A stretch of 64,000 nt of DNA from QHXN01 sp032162705 (GTDB taxonomy: Bacteria > Acidobacteriota > Blastocatellia > Pyrinomonadales > Pyrinomonadaceae), in NCBI GenBank assembly GCA_032162705.1, contig JAVRON010000017.1:7832-71831 (forward strand), given 5' to 3'. A program made the position numbers and the translations under genes. This document shows positions 46,595-55,715 of this stretch, piece after piece (position 1 is the first letter of the stretch; every line of letters begins with the position of its first letter). Below the pieces are notes generated by a model. The model saw nothing but the letters and a program-made list of their open reading frames with translations. It was not told the origin of the DNA and ran no database searches.

Positions 46595-47569
46595 ATGTTC
46601 ATGAGTACGCCGTCACAGATGAAGAATGCGAGCAATGGCAGTCGGCCACTCAAAAGTGCCGAGAGCATCCTTGAGCTTGTCGGCCACACGCCTCTGTTGC
46701 ACCTTTCGAGGTTCGCGCCCGAGCCGCGCGCCAGCGTGTTCGCCAAGCTCGAATACATGAATCCGGGCGGGTCGGTCAAAGACCGCGCGGCGCTCGGCAT
46801 GATTCTCGACGCGGAGCGGCGCGGAGTTTTGGAGCCAGGCTCGACGATCATCGAGCCGACAGCGGGCAACACCGGAATCGGTCTCGCGCTCATCGGCGTG
46901 GCGCGCGGCTACCGCGTCGTGCTCTGCGTGCCCGAAGGTTACTCGCGCGAGAAGATGAAGATTATGGAGGCGCTCGGCGGGCGCATCGAGTACGTCCCGG
47001 CGGAGCAAGGTATGGAGGGCGCAGTCAGGCGCGCGCGCGAGCTTGCGGCGGAGATGCCCGGCAGCTTTATCCCTCAACAGTTCGAGAATCCTGCCAACCC
47101 GCGCTTCCACGAAGAGACCACCGCGCGCGAGATCATCGAGCAGATGGAGGGACGGGTTGATGCAGTCGTCCTCGGGTGCGGCTCGGCGGGCACATTCACC
47201 GGCATCACGCGCGCGATCAAGAAGATCAACCCGAAGGTTTACTGCGCGCTCGTCGAGCCTGAAGGTTCCATCCTCGGCGGCGGCGAGCCGGGCTTCTACC
47301 GTCTCGAAGGCATCGGCCAGCGCGAGTTCGTCCCGCCGAACCTCGACCGCGAAGGGGCGGACGAGATCATCGCCATCTCAGACGCCGAGGCGTTCTCGAC
47401 CGTCCGCGAACTCGCCCGCACCGAAGGCGTCCTCGGCGGCGGCTCGACCGGCGCAGCGGCGGCGGCGGCGAGACGAGTCGCCGAACGTCTCGGCACAGGC
47501 AGACGCATCGTCACACTCTTCCCCGATGGCGCGGAGCGGTATATGAGCCAGGGAATCTTCGATGAGTGA
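46595..47569 (+). CDS. mccA: O-acetylserine-dependent cystathionine beta-synthase-like enzyme (MccA/CysK family)
   Basis: The product, 324 residues from the ATG at 46595 (46601 or 46619 also possible), is a fold-type II PLP enzyme. The PLP Lys is in PGGSVKDRAA. EPTAGNTGIGLAL with an Ala after PT is the form seen in MccA/CBS rather than CysK (PTSGNTG). GCGSAGTFTG is the phosphate loop. With the following MccB-like gene it suggests reverse transsulfuration from homocysteine to cysteine. Plain cysteine synthase remains possible. Its stop lies in a heptad hairpin. Confidence 0.85.
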   Translation: MFMSTPSQMKNASNGSRPLKSAESILELVGHTPLLHLSRFAPEPRASVFAKLEYMNPGGSVKDRAALGMILDAERRGVLEPGSTIIEPTAGNTGIGLALIGVARGYRVVLCVPEGYSREKMKIMEALGGRIEYVPAEQGMEGAVRRARELAAEMPGSFIPQQFENPANPRFHEETTAREIIEQMEGRVDAVVLGCGSAGTFTGITRAIKKINPKVYCALVEPEGSILGGGEPGFYRLEGIGQREFVPPNLDREGADEIIAISDAEAFSTVRELARTEGVLGGGSTGAAAAAARRVAERLGTGRRIVTLFPDGAERYMSQGIFDE

Positions 47570-47623
47570 TAAGTGATAAGAAAAGACAGCAGCCGTGGTT
47601 TTTCTTATCACTTATCACTCATC
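47561..47623. repeat. Inverted heptad repeat (GTGATAA units), copy 2
   Basis: Perfect 24-bp arms at 47561-47584 and 47600-47623, made of GATGAGT GATAAGT GATAAG units; the array continues to about 47634. The left arm contains the mccA stop codon. The hairpin is followed by T-poor sequence, so it is not a standard terminator. Confidence 0.92.
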
Positions 47624-47645
47624 ACTTATCACTCCGGATTGAACT

Positions 47646-48788
47646 ATGGGTTTCTCAACTACAGCAATTCACGCGGGGAACGAACCCGACCCGACGACGG
47701 GCGCGGTGACCGTTCCCATCTATCAGACCTCGACGTATGCGCAGGATGGTCTGGGCAAGCCTCGTAAGGGTTACGAGTACGCGCGGACGCAGAACCCGAC
47801 GCGGCTCGCCGTCGAGCAGAACATAGCGGCGCTCGAAGGCGCGCGCTTCGGCTATGCGTTCGCGTCCGGGATGTCGGCGATTGACGCGACGCTCAGGCTC
47901 ATTAAGTCGGGCGAGCACGTCGTCGTCTCTGACAATACCTACGGCGGCACGTTTCGCCTGTTCAGTCGCGTGCTCTCGAACTACGGCGTCGAGTTCTCTT
48001 ACGTGGACACGACCGACGCGCTCAACGTCGAGGCCGCCATCCGTGAGAATACGAAGATGGTCTTCGTCGAGACGCCGACGAACCCCGTGATGATGGTCAC
48101 AGACTTGAAGGCCGTCTCGGACGTGGCGCATCGGGCGGGCGCGCGCGTCGTGTGCGACAACACTTTTCTGTCGCCATACCTCCAACGCCCCATCGAGTTC
48201 GGCGTGGACATCGTGCTGCATTCGACGACGAAGTATCTGAACGGGCATTCCGATAGCGTGGGCGGTGTCGTGGTCTTGAACGACGAGCGGGATGCAGAGT
48301 GGCTCGCCTTTATCCAGAATAGCGTCGGAGCAATTCTGTCGCCGTTCGATTCGTGGCTCGTCCTGCGCGGCACGAAGACGCTCGCAGTCCGCATGGAGCA
48401 GCACGACGCGTCGGGACGAAAGGTCGCGGCCTTCCTCGAAGAGCACCCGAAGGTCTTGAAGCTCTACTACCCCGGCTCGGTCTCGCACAAGCAGCATGAA
48501 TTGGCGAAGCGACAGCAGAGAGGTTTCGGCGGGATGGTCGCCTTCGACGTAGGCTCGCTTGAAAACGCCGCCACTGTGCTAGAATCCGTCCGCCTCTGCA
48601 CGCTGGCCGAGAGCCTCGGCGGGGTCGAGACGCTGATTTCACATCCGGCGACGATGACCCACGCCTCCGTTCTCCCGGAGACGCGCGCTCGGCTCGGCAT
48701 CACCGGCGGGCTGGTGCGCATCTCGGTCGGACTCGAAGATACGGAAGACATCATCGCCGATCTCGATCAGGCACTTGAAAAACTATAG
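47646..48788 (+). CDS. mccB: Cystathionine gamma-lyase/gamma-synthase family enzyme
   Basis: This 380-residue Cys/Met-metabolism PLP enzyme shows YEYARTQNPTR, FASGMSAIDA, DNTFLSPYLQRP and the PLP Lys in HSTTKYLNGHSD. SLGGVETLISHPATMTHA is the substrate-carboxylate loop. It pairs with the upstream CBS-like gene, which favours the lyase direction (cystathionine to cysteine) over synthase. The last codons run into the next repeat array. Confidence 0.92.
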   Translation: MGFSTTAIHAGNEPDPTTGAVTVPIYQTSTYAQDGLGKPRKGYEYARTQNPTRLAVEQNIAALEGARFGYAFASGMSAIDATLRLIKSGEHVVVSDNTYGGTFRLFSRVLSNYGVEFSYVDTTDALNVEAAIRENTKMVFVETPTNPVMMVTDLKAVSDVAHRAGARVVCDNTFLSPYLQRPIEFGVDIVLHSTTKYLNGHSDSVGGVVVLNDERDAEWLAFIQNSVGAILSPFDSWLVLRGTKTLAVRMEQHDASGRKVAAFLEEHPKVLKLYYPGSVSHKQHELAKRQQRGFGGMVAFDVGSLENAATVLESVRLCTLAESLGGVETLISHPATMTHASVLPETRARLGITGGLVRISVGLEDTEDIIADLDQALEKL

Positions 48789-48874
48789 TGATAAGTGATG
48801 AGTGATGAGTGATAAGTAAGATCAACTGTCATCACTCATCACTTATCACTCATCACTTATCACTCATCACTTAT
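48787..48874. repeat. Inverted heptad repeat (AGTGATA/AGTGATG units), copy 3
   Basis: Left arm 48787-48819 contains four 7-nt units; right arm 48829-48874 contains six complementary units. It fills the whole gap between mccB and the phosphatase gene. The phosphatase start ATG at 48873 is formed by the end of the array (CACTTATG). Confidence 0.92.
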
Positions 48875-49805
48875 GTTTGTAGAGCTTTTCGCCAAGACCA
48901 ACATCGGCCGCGTCCGCTCGGGCAACGAGGACAATTTTCTCGTGCTCGACCTCGCCGCGCCTCAGGCATGGACGGGCACGGACGATGAGGTTCCGCCCGA
49001 AGAGATGCGCCGCCTGGAGGTCGGGCCCAAAGGCATCGTCCTTGTCGTCTCGGACGGGATGGGCGGGGCGCTCGCCGGTGACGTGGCAAGCCGCATGGCG
49101 GTCGAGACGGTGCGCGACATGCTGACCGGCGGCGACGACGATGAGGGCGAGGCTGTCTGCGTCCCCGACGCGCCGCTCGTCGATTGCCTGAAGAACGCGA
49201 CCGACTATGCGAACTTCGCCATCCACCGCAAGAGCCAGGAAGACCCGCGCTGCTCTGGAATGGGTGCGACCCTGACGGCTGCGGCCGTCGCGCCCGAAGG
49301 CGTCAGTCTCATACAGGTCGGCGACAGCCGCGGCTACGTCATCCGCGGCAGCCAGATCAAGCTCGCCACTAAAGACCAGTCGCTTGTCCAACAGCTTGTC
49401 GATGTCGGCCAGATCAGCGAGCAGGAGGCCGAGACGCACATGTTCCGCAACGTCATCCTCCAGGCGCTCGGCGCGCAACCCGAATTGCAGCCCGTCACTG
49501 GAAGCGTGCGCGTCTCACGCGGCGACATCCTTCTGCTTTGCAGCGACGGCCTCTCGGGCAAGCTCCGCGGCGAAGACATGCTGCGTATCGTCACCTCCTC
49601 GAACGGCGACCTCGCGCGCGCCTGCGAGGCGCTTGTAGACGAGGCCAACGAGCGCGGCGGCGAGGACAACATCACGGTCGTCCTCGCGCGTCTCACAGGC
49701 GACGACCTTCCCTCCCCTGACTCCGACCGCATCACGGTCGAGATGCCCGCCCCGGACGGCGACGACACCATCGGACACGAAGAAGACACGACCGAAAGGC
49801 TATGA
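48873..49805 (+). CDS. PP2C-family Ser/Thr protein phosphatase (Stp/PrpC type)
   Basis: The 310-residue enzyme has the metal-site motifs RSGNEDNFLV, VVSDGMGGALAGD, GMGATLTAAAV, VGDSRGYVIR, DGLSGKL and GEDNITVVLARL. Asp and Gly positions of both metal sites are present. It has no membrane segment. It may reverse the action of Ser/Thr kinases such as that at 40751. No ribosome site is visible because the start lies at the end of a repeat. It overlaps the next gene by 4 bp. Confidence 0.93.
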   Translation: MFVELFAKTNIGRVRSGNEDNFLVLDLAAPQAWTGTDDEVPPEEMRRLEVGPKGIVLVVSDGMGGALAGDVASRMAVETVRDMLTGGDDDEGEAVCVPDAPLVDCLKNATDYANFAIHRKSQEDPRCSGMGATLTAAAVAPEGVSLIQVGDSRGYVIRGSQIKLATKDQSLVQQLVDVGQISEQEAETHMFRNVILQALGAQPELQPVTGSVRVSRGDILLLCSDGLSGKLRGEDMLRIVTSSNGDLARACEALVDEANERGGEDNITVVLARLTGDDLPSPDSDRITVEMPAPDGDDTIGHEEDTTERL

Positions 49806-50551
49806 TGCAGCGCCTGCTCGCCTTCATTCTCGCGGGGCTTGCGCTCGTCCTTCTAGCCCTGGGTGCGGGCGAGGCGTTCGTCCAGCACAGGCAAGACGAG
49901 CGTGTCCGCGCCGCCACCGCCGAGGCGCTCGGCGGAGACACAAAAACCGACTTCGTCTCGAAGGTCACGACGCTGCGCGACTACGTCCGCACGCACGTCA
50001 GGAACATTGAGTTCAGCGCGAAGGGTCGCCCCTTCCTCCGCAACACCGCGGCAGAGAGCTTGCAAACCGGCAAGGGTCGCTGTGGTGAAGCCTCGCGCGT
50101 CTTCATCAACATGGCGCTCTCCGCCGGCATCCCCGCGCAGAGGCTCTACCTCGATGGGAGTAAGGCACACGTCGTCGCCGTGGTTCGAGACGAGAACGGT
50201 AACCGTCTCGTTGTCGATGCTACCGAACGGTACTACTTTCCCGACGTGGAGCCGTTCGATGGTCTGAAGCGACATCAGGAGTTTGACTCCTATTCGACTT
50301 TTAACTGGAGGCGACTGCTCGGCACTCTACGCAAGTTCCCCTCGAACTTTGTGAGCCTCGGGCCGCTCGTCTACATTCTCGAAAACCCGCACGCGCTCAT
50401 CGCATGCCTCTGCTTCATCTCGTCCGCGACCTCGCTCCTGCTCGCGGCACTCATCAGGCGAAGACTTCCCCGTCGTCGTTCTCCAAACTCCAAAGAGAAA
50501 TTTTCCGTGCCCGCGAGACTCGAAGGCGAAAGCGCCGAGGCGGGACTGTAA
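49802..50551 (+). CDS. Transglutaminase-like domain membrane protein
   Basis: A 249-residue protein with an N-terminal membrane segment (4-21) and a second one near 193-217. The central domain carries the transglutaminase-like triad pattern: Cys in GKGRCGEASRVF, His in KAHVVAVVRDENG and Asp in VVDATERYYFP. Such proteins act as Cys peptidases or cross-linkers outside the cytoplasm. The ATGATG start overlaps the phosphatase stop, so the two are coupled. Confidence 0.8.
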   Translation: MMQRLLAFILAGLALVLLALGAGEAFVQHRQDERVRAATAEALGGDTKTDFVSKVTTLRDYVRTHVRNIEFSAKGRPFLRNTAAESLQTGKGRCGEASRVFINMALSAGIPAQRLYLDGSKAHVVAVVRDENGNRLVVDATERYYFPDVEPFDGLKRHQEFDSYSTFNWRRLLGTLRKFPSNFVSLGPLVYILENPHALIACLCFISSATSLLLAALIRRRLPRRRSPNSKEKFSVPARLEGESAEAGL

Positions 50552-50630
50552 GAGATTTTTGAGTGGGACTGTGGAGTCTTCCGCAAGGGGCTTTTCTGAA
50601 CAGTTCTTTAAAGGCGAACTCTCAAGTCCT

Positions 50631-51128
50631 TCATTCGCCTTCGGGCAGTTCGCGTGCGCGCCAGTCAGGCAGCGTGTCCGCACGGCGGACGTAGATCGAG
50701 GCTCCTTGCAGACGCTCGACGACGACACGGTCGCCCGCTTCGAGCGGCGGCTCGCCCTCCGCCGGATAGGCCGTCCAGATCGAGCCGAAGACCTTGACCG
50801 CGCCTTCATTCAAAGCGCCCTGGCTCGACGTGACGACCGTCCCCACCTGCCCCGGCATCGACGCCGCGCCCATCCTTATTCCGTCCGGCTCGTCTCTGCC
50901 CGTGAAGTATTTGACGAAGATCGTGCGGGAGAGCGCCGTCAGTATCGACGAGATCGAGATGAAGAGGAGGAACTGTGCGGGGAAGGTCGCGCCGAGGAAG
51001 CTTGAGAGCGCGGCGACGAGCGCGCCGACGCCGAACCAGAGCAGCACGAAGCCGGGCGTGAAGACCTCCGCGATGATGAGAATCACGCCGAGTATCGTCC
51101 ATAAAATCCAGATCAGGTCTTCGCTCAT
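50631..51128 (-). CDS. Short NfeD-family membrane protein
   Basis: The 165-residue protein has two to three membrane helices (6-70: LGVILIIAEVFTPGFVLLWFG, then VGALVAAL and FLLFISI) and a C-terminal OB-fold-like domain (about 90-155, GTVVTSSQGALNEGAVKVFG). The N-terminal ClpP-like protease domain of long NfeD is absent. Partners are usually stomatin-type proteins; none is encoded next to it. Confidence 0.88.
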   Translation of the reverse strand: MSEDLIWILWTILGVILIIAEVFTPGFVLLWFGVGALVAALSSFLGATFPAQFLLFISISSILTALSRTIFVKYFTGRDEPDGIRMGAASMPGQVGTVVTSSQGALNEGAVKVFGSIWTAYPAEGEPPLEAGDRVVVERLQGASIYVRRADTLPDWRARELPEGE

Positions 51129-51163
51129 CTGCTGTCGCTCTAGCCCTTGAATCTAATGTGGCT

Positions 51164-52084
51164 CTAACCCTTGAAAAAGTTCTTCAGCACGAACCAGACG
51201 TTGGCCGGGCGCTCGGCCAGCCGACGCATAAAGTACGGATACCAGGTCTTCCCGTAGGGCACGTAGACGCGCACGTTGTAGCCCTCGCGCGCCAGTGCCT
51301 CCTGCAAGTCTCGCCGCACGCCGTAGAGCATCTGAAACTCGAACCGCTCCTTCGCGATGCCGGCCTCGCGCGCGTACTCTTTAGTGGCCGCGATCATCCG
51401 TTCGTCGTGCGTGGCGATGCCGTGGTAGACACCGCTTGCGAGCAGGAGCTTCATACAACGCACGTAGTTTTCGTCAACGTCCTTCTTATCCGGAAAGGCG
51501 ACCTCCGGCGGTTCGTTGTACGCGCCCTTACAGAGCCGTATGCGCACCGGTGTTTTGAGGATGTCCTCAACGTCCGCGTATGTGCGGCGCAGGTACGACT
51601 GAAGGACAATGCCTACGGTGTCGAGGTCGAACTCGGCGCGCAGCCGCTTGAAGATGTCGAGCGTGACCTGCGTGACGGCGGACTGCTCCATGTCGATGCG
51701 AACGAAGTTGCGTCGGCGAGCCGCCTCTTCGACGACCGCGCGCGCGTTGCGGTAGGTCAGCTCCGGGTCGATTGCGAGTCCGAACTGCGTAAGCTTGATC
51801 GACACGTTCGACTTGATCCCCGTCTCGTCTATCGCGGCGAGGATTTGCTTGTACTCTCGCACCTCACCTTCGGTCTCCGCGGCGTTCGTGACCCCTTCGT
51901 TCAGGTGGTCGAAGGTGGCCGTGCAGCCGATTCGGTTGAGGTCGCGGATGGCCTCGACGGTGGTCTGGATGTCCTCGCCCGCGACGAAGCGCGTGGTCAT
52001 CTTCTTGAAGGGCTTGAAGCGCGTGGCGAAGTCTTTCAGACCTTCCTGACGCGCGAGATAAAGAAGTGTGCTCCTGGCAACCAT
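51164..52084 (-). CDS. Proline dehydrogenase
   Basis: The 306-residue monofunctional PRODH oxidises proline to pyrroline-5-carboxylate with FAD at the membrane. Features are NVSIKLTQFGLAID, FVRIDMEQSA, VGIVLQSYLRRT, RLCKGAYNEPPEVAF and YGVRRDLQEALAREGYNVRVYVPYG with the substrate-contact Arg pair in YFMRRLAERPAN. The P5C dehydrogenase partner is not in this window. Confidence 0.95.
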   Translation of the reverse strand: MVARSTLLYLARQEGLKDFATRFKPFKKMTTRFVAGEDIQTTVEAIRDLNRIGCTATFDHLNEGVTNAAETEGEVREYKQILAAIDETGIKSNVSIKLTQFGLAIDPELTYRNARAVVEEAARRRNFVRIDMEQSAVTQVTLDIFKRLRAEFDLDTVGIVLQSYLRRTYADVEDILKTPVRIRLCKGAYNEPPEVAFPDKKDVDENYVRCMKLLLASGVYHGIATHDERMIAATKEYAREAGIAKERFEFQMLYGVRRDLQEALAREGYNVRVYVPYGKTWYPYFMRRLAERPANVWFVLKNFFKG

Positions 52085-52217
52085 CGTTTCGTCCGTTCGT
52101 CCTTATCTCTGGATTAACTTTCTGCAAATTTCAAGAGCCGCCGCCGCTGTGATATGCTCACCGCGTTTTTCCCACATGCACTGCTGCTGCCGACAATGAC
52201 TGGAGACCACACGACGC

Positions 52218-52550
52218 TTGCGCTGGAAGCTGCTCATCGCCACCTCGCTGCTCGCCGCCGCCGCGAGCGCTGGAGTCTGTTTCGCAGTCGCGCACTACCT
52301 GCTCGCGCCCGCAACCCGCCTCTCCGCGCCCGGATGGGTCGCCGCCCTGACGCTGGTCGTCCCGCTCGGAGCGATCACATATGCAAGCATCTTCGTCTAT
52401 CGCCACACGGCGCGGCGGCGCGCGATCCAGGCTGCGGCCACGGCACTGCTCTCCATCCTGCTCACACTAACGGCGCTGACGCTCTACTCCATCCTCGCCC
52501 GAAGACCCGCACGCGAATTCTTCCCCGCTCCCCCAACCAAAACAACTTGA
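52218..52550 (+). CDS. Small membrane protein, unknown
   Basis: A 110-residue frame with TTG start (MRWKLLIA) and GGAG 11 bp upstream. Three hydrophobic helices are evident (5-27, 40-62 and 72-92), followed by a Pro-rich tail. Good membrane topology and plus-strand codon pattern support it, but the weak start and lack of family make it uncertain. Confidence 0.5.
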   Translation: MRWKLLIATSLLAAAASAGVCFAVAHYLLAPATRLSAPGWVAALTLVVPLGAITYASIFVYRHTARRRAIQAAATALLSILLTLTALTLYSILARRPAREFFPAPPTKTT

Positions 52551-52903
52551 AAGAATTCATCCCAGCATATGTAACACGCCGTCCGACGCGCAAGTTGAGA
52601 GAAGTGTTGAGTGATGAATGATGATTGATGAATATACTGCGGCTTGCCTTTAATTCATCATTCATCATCCAACACTTCCCTTCAGCCCGATCTTGCCCCG
52701 GACGTGCCTTGAGCGCGTCGATGATGAAGCGGGCGTGCTCGTCGATGATTCTTCTGTACTTATATCACGCCCGCTAGTTTCTCACGCCGCGCTGGAGCTT
52801 TCAAAGACGCCTGCCCCGGCGTGTGCGCGCGCAGAAGCCCGCTTGCCGCCCCCCTACCCTTCAATTACAATACTGCTGCGTCTCACAAGCCGGCGTATTC
52901 GTG
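52551..52903. other. Intergenic region before the hem cluster
   Basis: This 353-bp gap holds the heptad hairpin at 52601-52680. Beyond it is about 220 bp of ordinary GC-rich sequence with TTCTGTACTTATAT near 52750-52763, a possible promoter -10 zone for the ccsA-hem transcript. No coding frame looks convincing. Confidence 0.4.
52601..52680. repeat. Inverted heptad repeat (GTGATGA / TTGATGA units)
   Basis: Left arm 52601-52633 reads GTGTTGA GTGATGA ATGATGA TTGATGA. Right arm 52652-52680 is the reverse complement with one unit fewer (TTCATCA TTCATCA TCCAACACTT). Confidence 0.88.
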
Positions 52904-53719
52904 ATGAAACCATTTCTGTACGCGGCCCTGGCCGGTTACGTCATCGCCGCCATCCATGCCATCCTGGCGTTCGTCAACAAGCGCCGCTCCGCCGAGCGAA
53001 TCACTTTCTATTCGGTCATCTGCGGGTTCGCGGCACACACCGGCTCGATCATCTTCGACTGGGCGCGCGACGGCCACTACCCGCTCTTCAGCACCCCCGA
53101 AGCGCTCTCTTTCCTGGCATGGACGCTCGTCGTGGCCTTCGGGCTTGTCACGTATCGCTATCCTTTGCGAGCACTCGGAGCACTACTTTTGCCGGTCGTC
53201 ACGCTGCTCGTTCTGGCGTCACAACTCGTCAGCGTCAATCCGAACAAAGTCCCAAGCAGCGTCATCGACGGCAACGGCGCGTGGCTCTTCCCCGTCCACG
53301 TGACTCTGCTCATCTTCGGCTATGCCTCGTTCTTCGTCGCCTTCTCCGCGAGCGTGATGTACCTGTGGCAGGAGCGCGAGCTTCGACTGAAGAAGTTCAG
53401 CGCCATTTTCCATCGCCTGCCGTCGCTTTCGACTGTTGACGATGTCGCTTCGACCGCGGCCAGCGTCGGCTTCACACTGCTCACGCTCGGCATGGTCACG
53501 GGCATCATCTGGTCGCGCGCGCGCAGCGTCCGTATGTTTCATAACGACCCCACCGAGTTCTTCGCGCTGCTCACGTGGGTCGTCTACCTGACGCTTCTGC
53601 ACTATCGCGTCGAGTGGCGCGGGCGCAAGGCGGCCTGGCTCGGCGTCGCGGGCTTCACGCTCGTCCTCTGCACCTTCGCGGGCGCTGTCATGCTCGGCGG
53701 CTTCCACGTCTTCGGATAG
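52904..53719 (+). CDS. CcsA/HemX-family cytochrome c assembly membrane protein
   Basis: About 271 residues from the ATG at 52904 (GTG at 52901 is also open). Eight hydrophobic helices are visible, with His in AAIHAILAF, HTGSIIFD, VHVTLLIFGY and LLHYRVEW as possible haem ligands. The gene order ccsA/hemX-like, hemA, hemC, hemD is common. In this place HemX-type proteins influence HemA amount, while CcsA proteins move haem for cytochrome c assembly; the sequence alone does not decide. Confidence 0.88.
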   Translation: MKPFLYAALAGYVIAAIHAILAFVNKRRSAERITFYSVICGFAAHTGSIIFDWARDGHYPLFSTPEALSFLAWTLVVAFGLVTYRYPLRALGALLLPVVTLLVLASQLVSVNPNKVPSSVIDGNGAWLFPVHVTLLIFGYASFFVAFSASVMYLWQERELRLKKFSAIFHRLPSLSTVDDVASTAASVGFTLLTLGMVTGIIWSRARSVRMFHNDPTEFFALLTWVVYLTLLHYRVEWRGRKAAWLGVAGFTLVLCTFAGAVMLGGFHVFG

Positions 53720-53767
53720 AAATTTGAGCGGAACTCCGCCAGGTTCCATTTTTCAGGAGGTTTGAAA

Positions 53768-54319
53768 ATGACTAATGAAGAGATGGAACGGGCAATCGAT
53801 TTTCTGCTCAAGAATCAGGCCAAGTTCGATGTTCGACTTGAGCAAACCAACGAACAAGGCGCGCGAACCGATGAACGAGTATCCCGACTCGCAGACCAGG
53901 TCGCACAACTCGCTATCCGTGTCGAACAACTCACTGACCATCTCAACTCTTTCGCCGACACACAGGCGAACATCATGCGCGTGATGACCCGTACCTTCGA
54001 GGCGCAAGAGCGGATCAACGAGTCTTTGCGCACAACGCTAACTAAACTGGACACAAAGCAAGAGCGAATGGAAGAGTCGCAAATGCAGATCAACGAATCG
54101 CTGCGGGCGGCGCTCAGTGGTTTAGCCGTCCAACAGAAACAAAAGGAAGAGTCACAGGTATACATCAACGAATCATTGCGGGCTGCCATGGACGAGCTTG
54201 CGACCAAACAATCCCGGACAGAAGACGCGCTGACGCGTCTGGCGGAGTCGCAGATATACACGGATCGTCGGCTGAACGCGCTGATAAAAGTCGTGGAGGA
54301 CGGGCGCAACGGTCAGTAA
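53768..54319 (+). CDS. Coiled-coil repeat protein, unknown
   Basis: The 183-residue product starts at ATG 53768 with AGGAGG 7 bp upstream. It is almost wholly predicted coiled coil: a heptad segment (20-75), then three copies of a 26-28-residue unit built on INESLRxxxxxLxxKQxRxEESQ (about 80-165). No membrane segment or signal is seen. It sits between ccsA/hemX and hemA with short gaps. Confidence 0.78.
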   Translation: MTNEEMERAIDFLLKNQAKFDVRLEQTNEQGARTDERVSRLADQVAQLAIRVEQLTDHLNSFADTQANIMRVMTRTFEAQERINESLRTTLTKLDTKQERMEESQMQINESLRAALSGLAVQQKQKEESQVYINESLRAAMDELATKQSRTEDALTRLAESQIYTDRRLNALIKVVEDGRNGQ

Positions 54320-54434
54320 GGGTAGTTTTGTTTGAAGGAGTCGAGAGCGAAGCCTTCCCTGAAACTTTCGACGCGAACCAATCGCGGAAGAGGTAAAGCG
54401 ATCTGTTCGCAGGCTTAACGGATTCTCGCAAGTC

Positions 54435-55715
54435 ATGTCAATCGTACTCGTCGGACTCAACCACAAGACTGCACCCGTGGAGGTGCGTGAACGCCTGTCG
54501 TTCAGCGACGAGGCGTGCGCCGAGAGTCTGCACATGCTGGTGGACGGCGAGGTCGTGCGCGAGGGGTTGATCGTCTCGACGTGCAACCGTGTGGAGATTC
54601 TAGCAACTTCGTCGGGGCAGATGGACGTTGAGGCCGTCGGGCGGCTGAGTCAATTCTTGAGCAGCGTGCGCTCCGTTCCCTTCGAGCTTTTCCGCGGCCA
54701 CCTCTACACACACGCCGACGAGGCCGCCGTGCGCCACGTCTTCCGCGTCACCTCTTCGCTCGACTCGATGGTCGTCGGCGAGCCGCAAGTGATCGGACAG
54801 GTGCGCCGCGCCTACTCGCTCGCCGTTGAGGCAGGCACCGCCGGTCGTGTCCTGCACAAGCTCGTCCATTCGGCGCTACGCGTCGCCAAGCGCGTCCGCA
54901 ACGAGACGGGCATCGCCGCCGCCGCCGTCTCGATCAGTTTCACGGCGGTCGAGCTGGGGAGAAAGATTTTCGGCTCGCTCAAGGGTGCGACCGTGCTGCT
55001 GGTCGGCGCGGGCGAGATGGCCGAACTGGCCGCTCAGCACCTCGCCGGTGCGGGCGCGGCGCGTGTCCTCGTCACGAACCGCACTTACGAGATGGCGCAG
55101 CAGCTCGCCATCAAGTTCGGCGGTGAGGCCGTCGAGTTCGACGCGCTCGAAGAGTACCTGGCGCAGGCAGACATCATTATCTGTTCGACGGGCGCGCGCG
55201 AGTATGTCATCACGCCGGAGATGGCCGAGCGGGCGCGTGCCTCTCGGCGCAACCGCCCCGCCTTCTTCATCGACATCAGTGTGCCGCGCAACGTAGACCC
55301 GGCCGTGGCGAAGCTCTCAAACCTTTTCGTCTTCGACATTGACGACCTCCAGGCGGTTGTCGCCTCGAACATACGCGAGCGCGAGCGCGAGGCCGAGCGG
55401 GCCGAGCTGATCGTCGAATCCGAGGTGTTGCAGTTCCAACAGGCTCTGCGCGATCTCGACATCGGGCCTGCGGTCGGCGCGCTCAGGGAAAAGCTCCGTC
55501 GCATCGCACAGGAGGAGTTCGCGCGCCAGCGCAGCCGGCTCGGAACCCTTACGCCAGAACAGGAACAGGCTATCGAGGCGATGCTCATGTCCGCCGTCAA
55601 CAAGATTTCCCATCCCGTCATACACCGCATGCGCCGCTCCTACGACAAAGGCGCGGATGAAGAGGTGCAGGCGTGGCGCGATATCTTCGGTCTGGAGGAA
55701 GAAGACAGAGGTTAG
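54435..55715 (+). CDS. hemA: Glutamyl-tRNA reductase
   Basis: The 426-residue enzyme reduces glutamyl-tRNA to glutamate-1-semialdehyde, the first C5-pathway step. The N-terminal catalytic domain has GLNHKTAPVEVRERL and the active-site Cys50 in VSTCNRVE. The NADPH domain begins LLVGAGEMAELAA, and the C-terminal dimerisation helices follow (about 330-415). Its stop codon lies inside the left arm of a 29-bp inverted repeat. Confidence 0.97.
   Translation: MSIVLVGLNHKTAPVEVRERLSFSDEACAESLHMLVDGEVVREGLIVSTCNRVEILATSSGQMDVEAVGRLSQFLSSVRSVPFELFRGHLYTHADEAAVRHVFRVTSSLDSMVVGEPQVIGQVRRAYSLAVEAGTAGRVLHKLVHSALRVAKRVRNETGIAAAAVSISFTAVELGRKIFGSLKGATVLLVGAGEMAELAAQHLAGAGAARVLVTNRTYEMAQQLAIKFGGEAVEFDALEEYLAQADIIICSTGAREYVITPEMAERARASRRNRPAFFIDISVPRNVDPAVAKLSNLFVFDIDDLQAVVASNIREREREAERAELIVESEVLQFQQALRDLDIGPAVGALREKLRRIAQEEFARQRSRLGTLTPEQEQAIEAMLMSAVNKISHPVIHRMRRSYDKGADEEVQAWRDIFGLEEEDRG

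Noticed and set aside
47561..47623. Rho-independent terminator after mccA
   Set aside because: The stem is AT-rich heptad repeat and continues into more repeat units; there is no U-tract after the stem. It may still slow transcription.
48787..48874. CRISPR array
   Set aside because: Units are 7 nt, contiguous and inverted, with no unique spacers between them, and no cas gene is present in the window.
52693..53439. Plus-strand 248-codon frame before and across ccsA
   Set aside because: Most of it is out of frame within the CcsA/HemX-like gene, which has clear membrane helices; the translation is Arg/His-rich.
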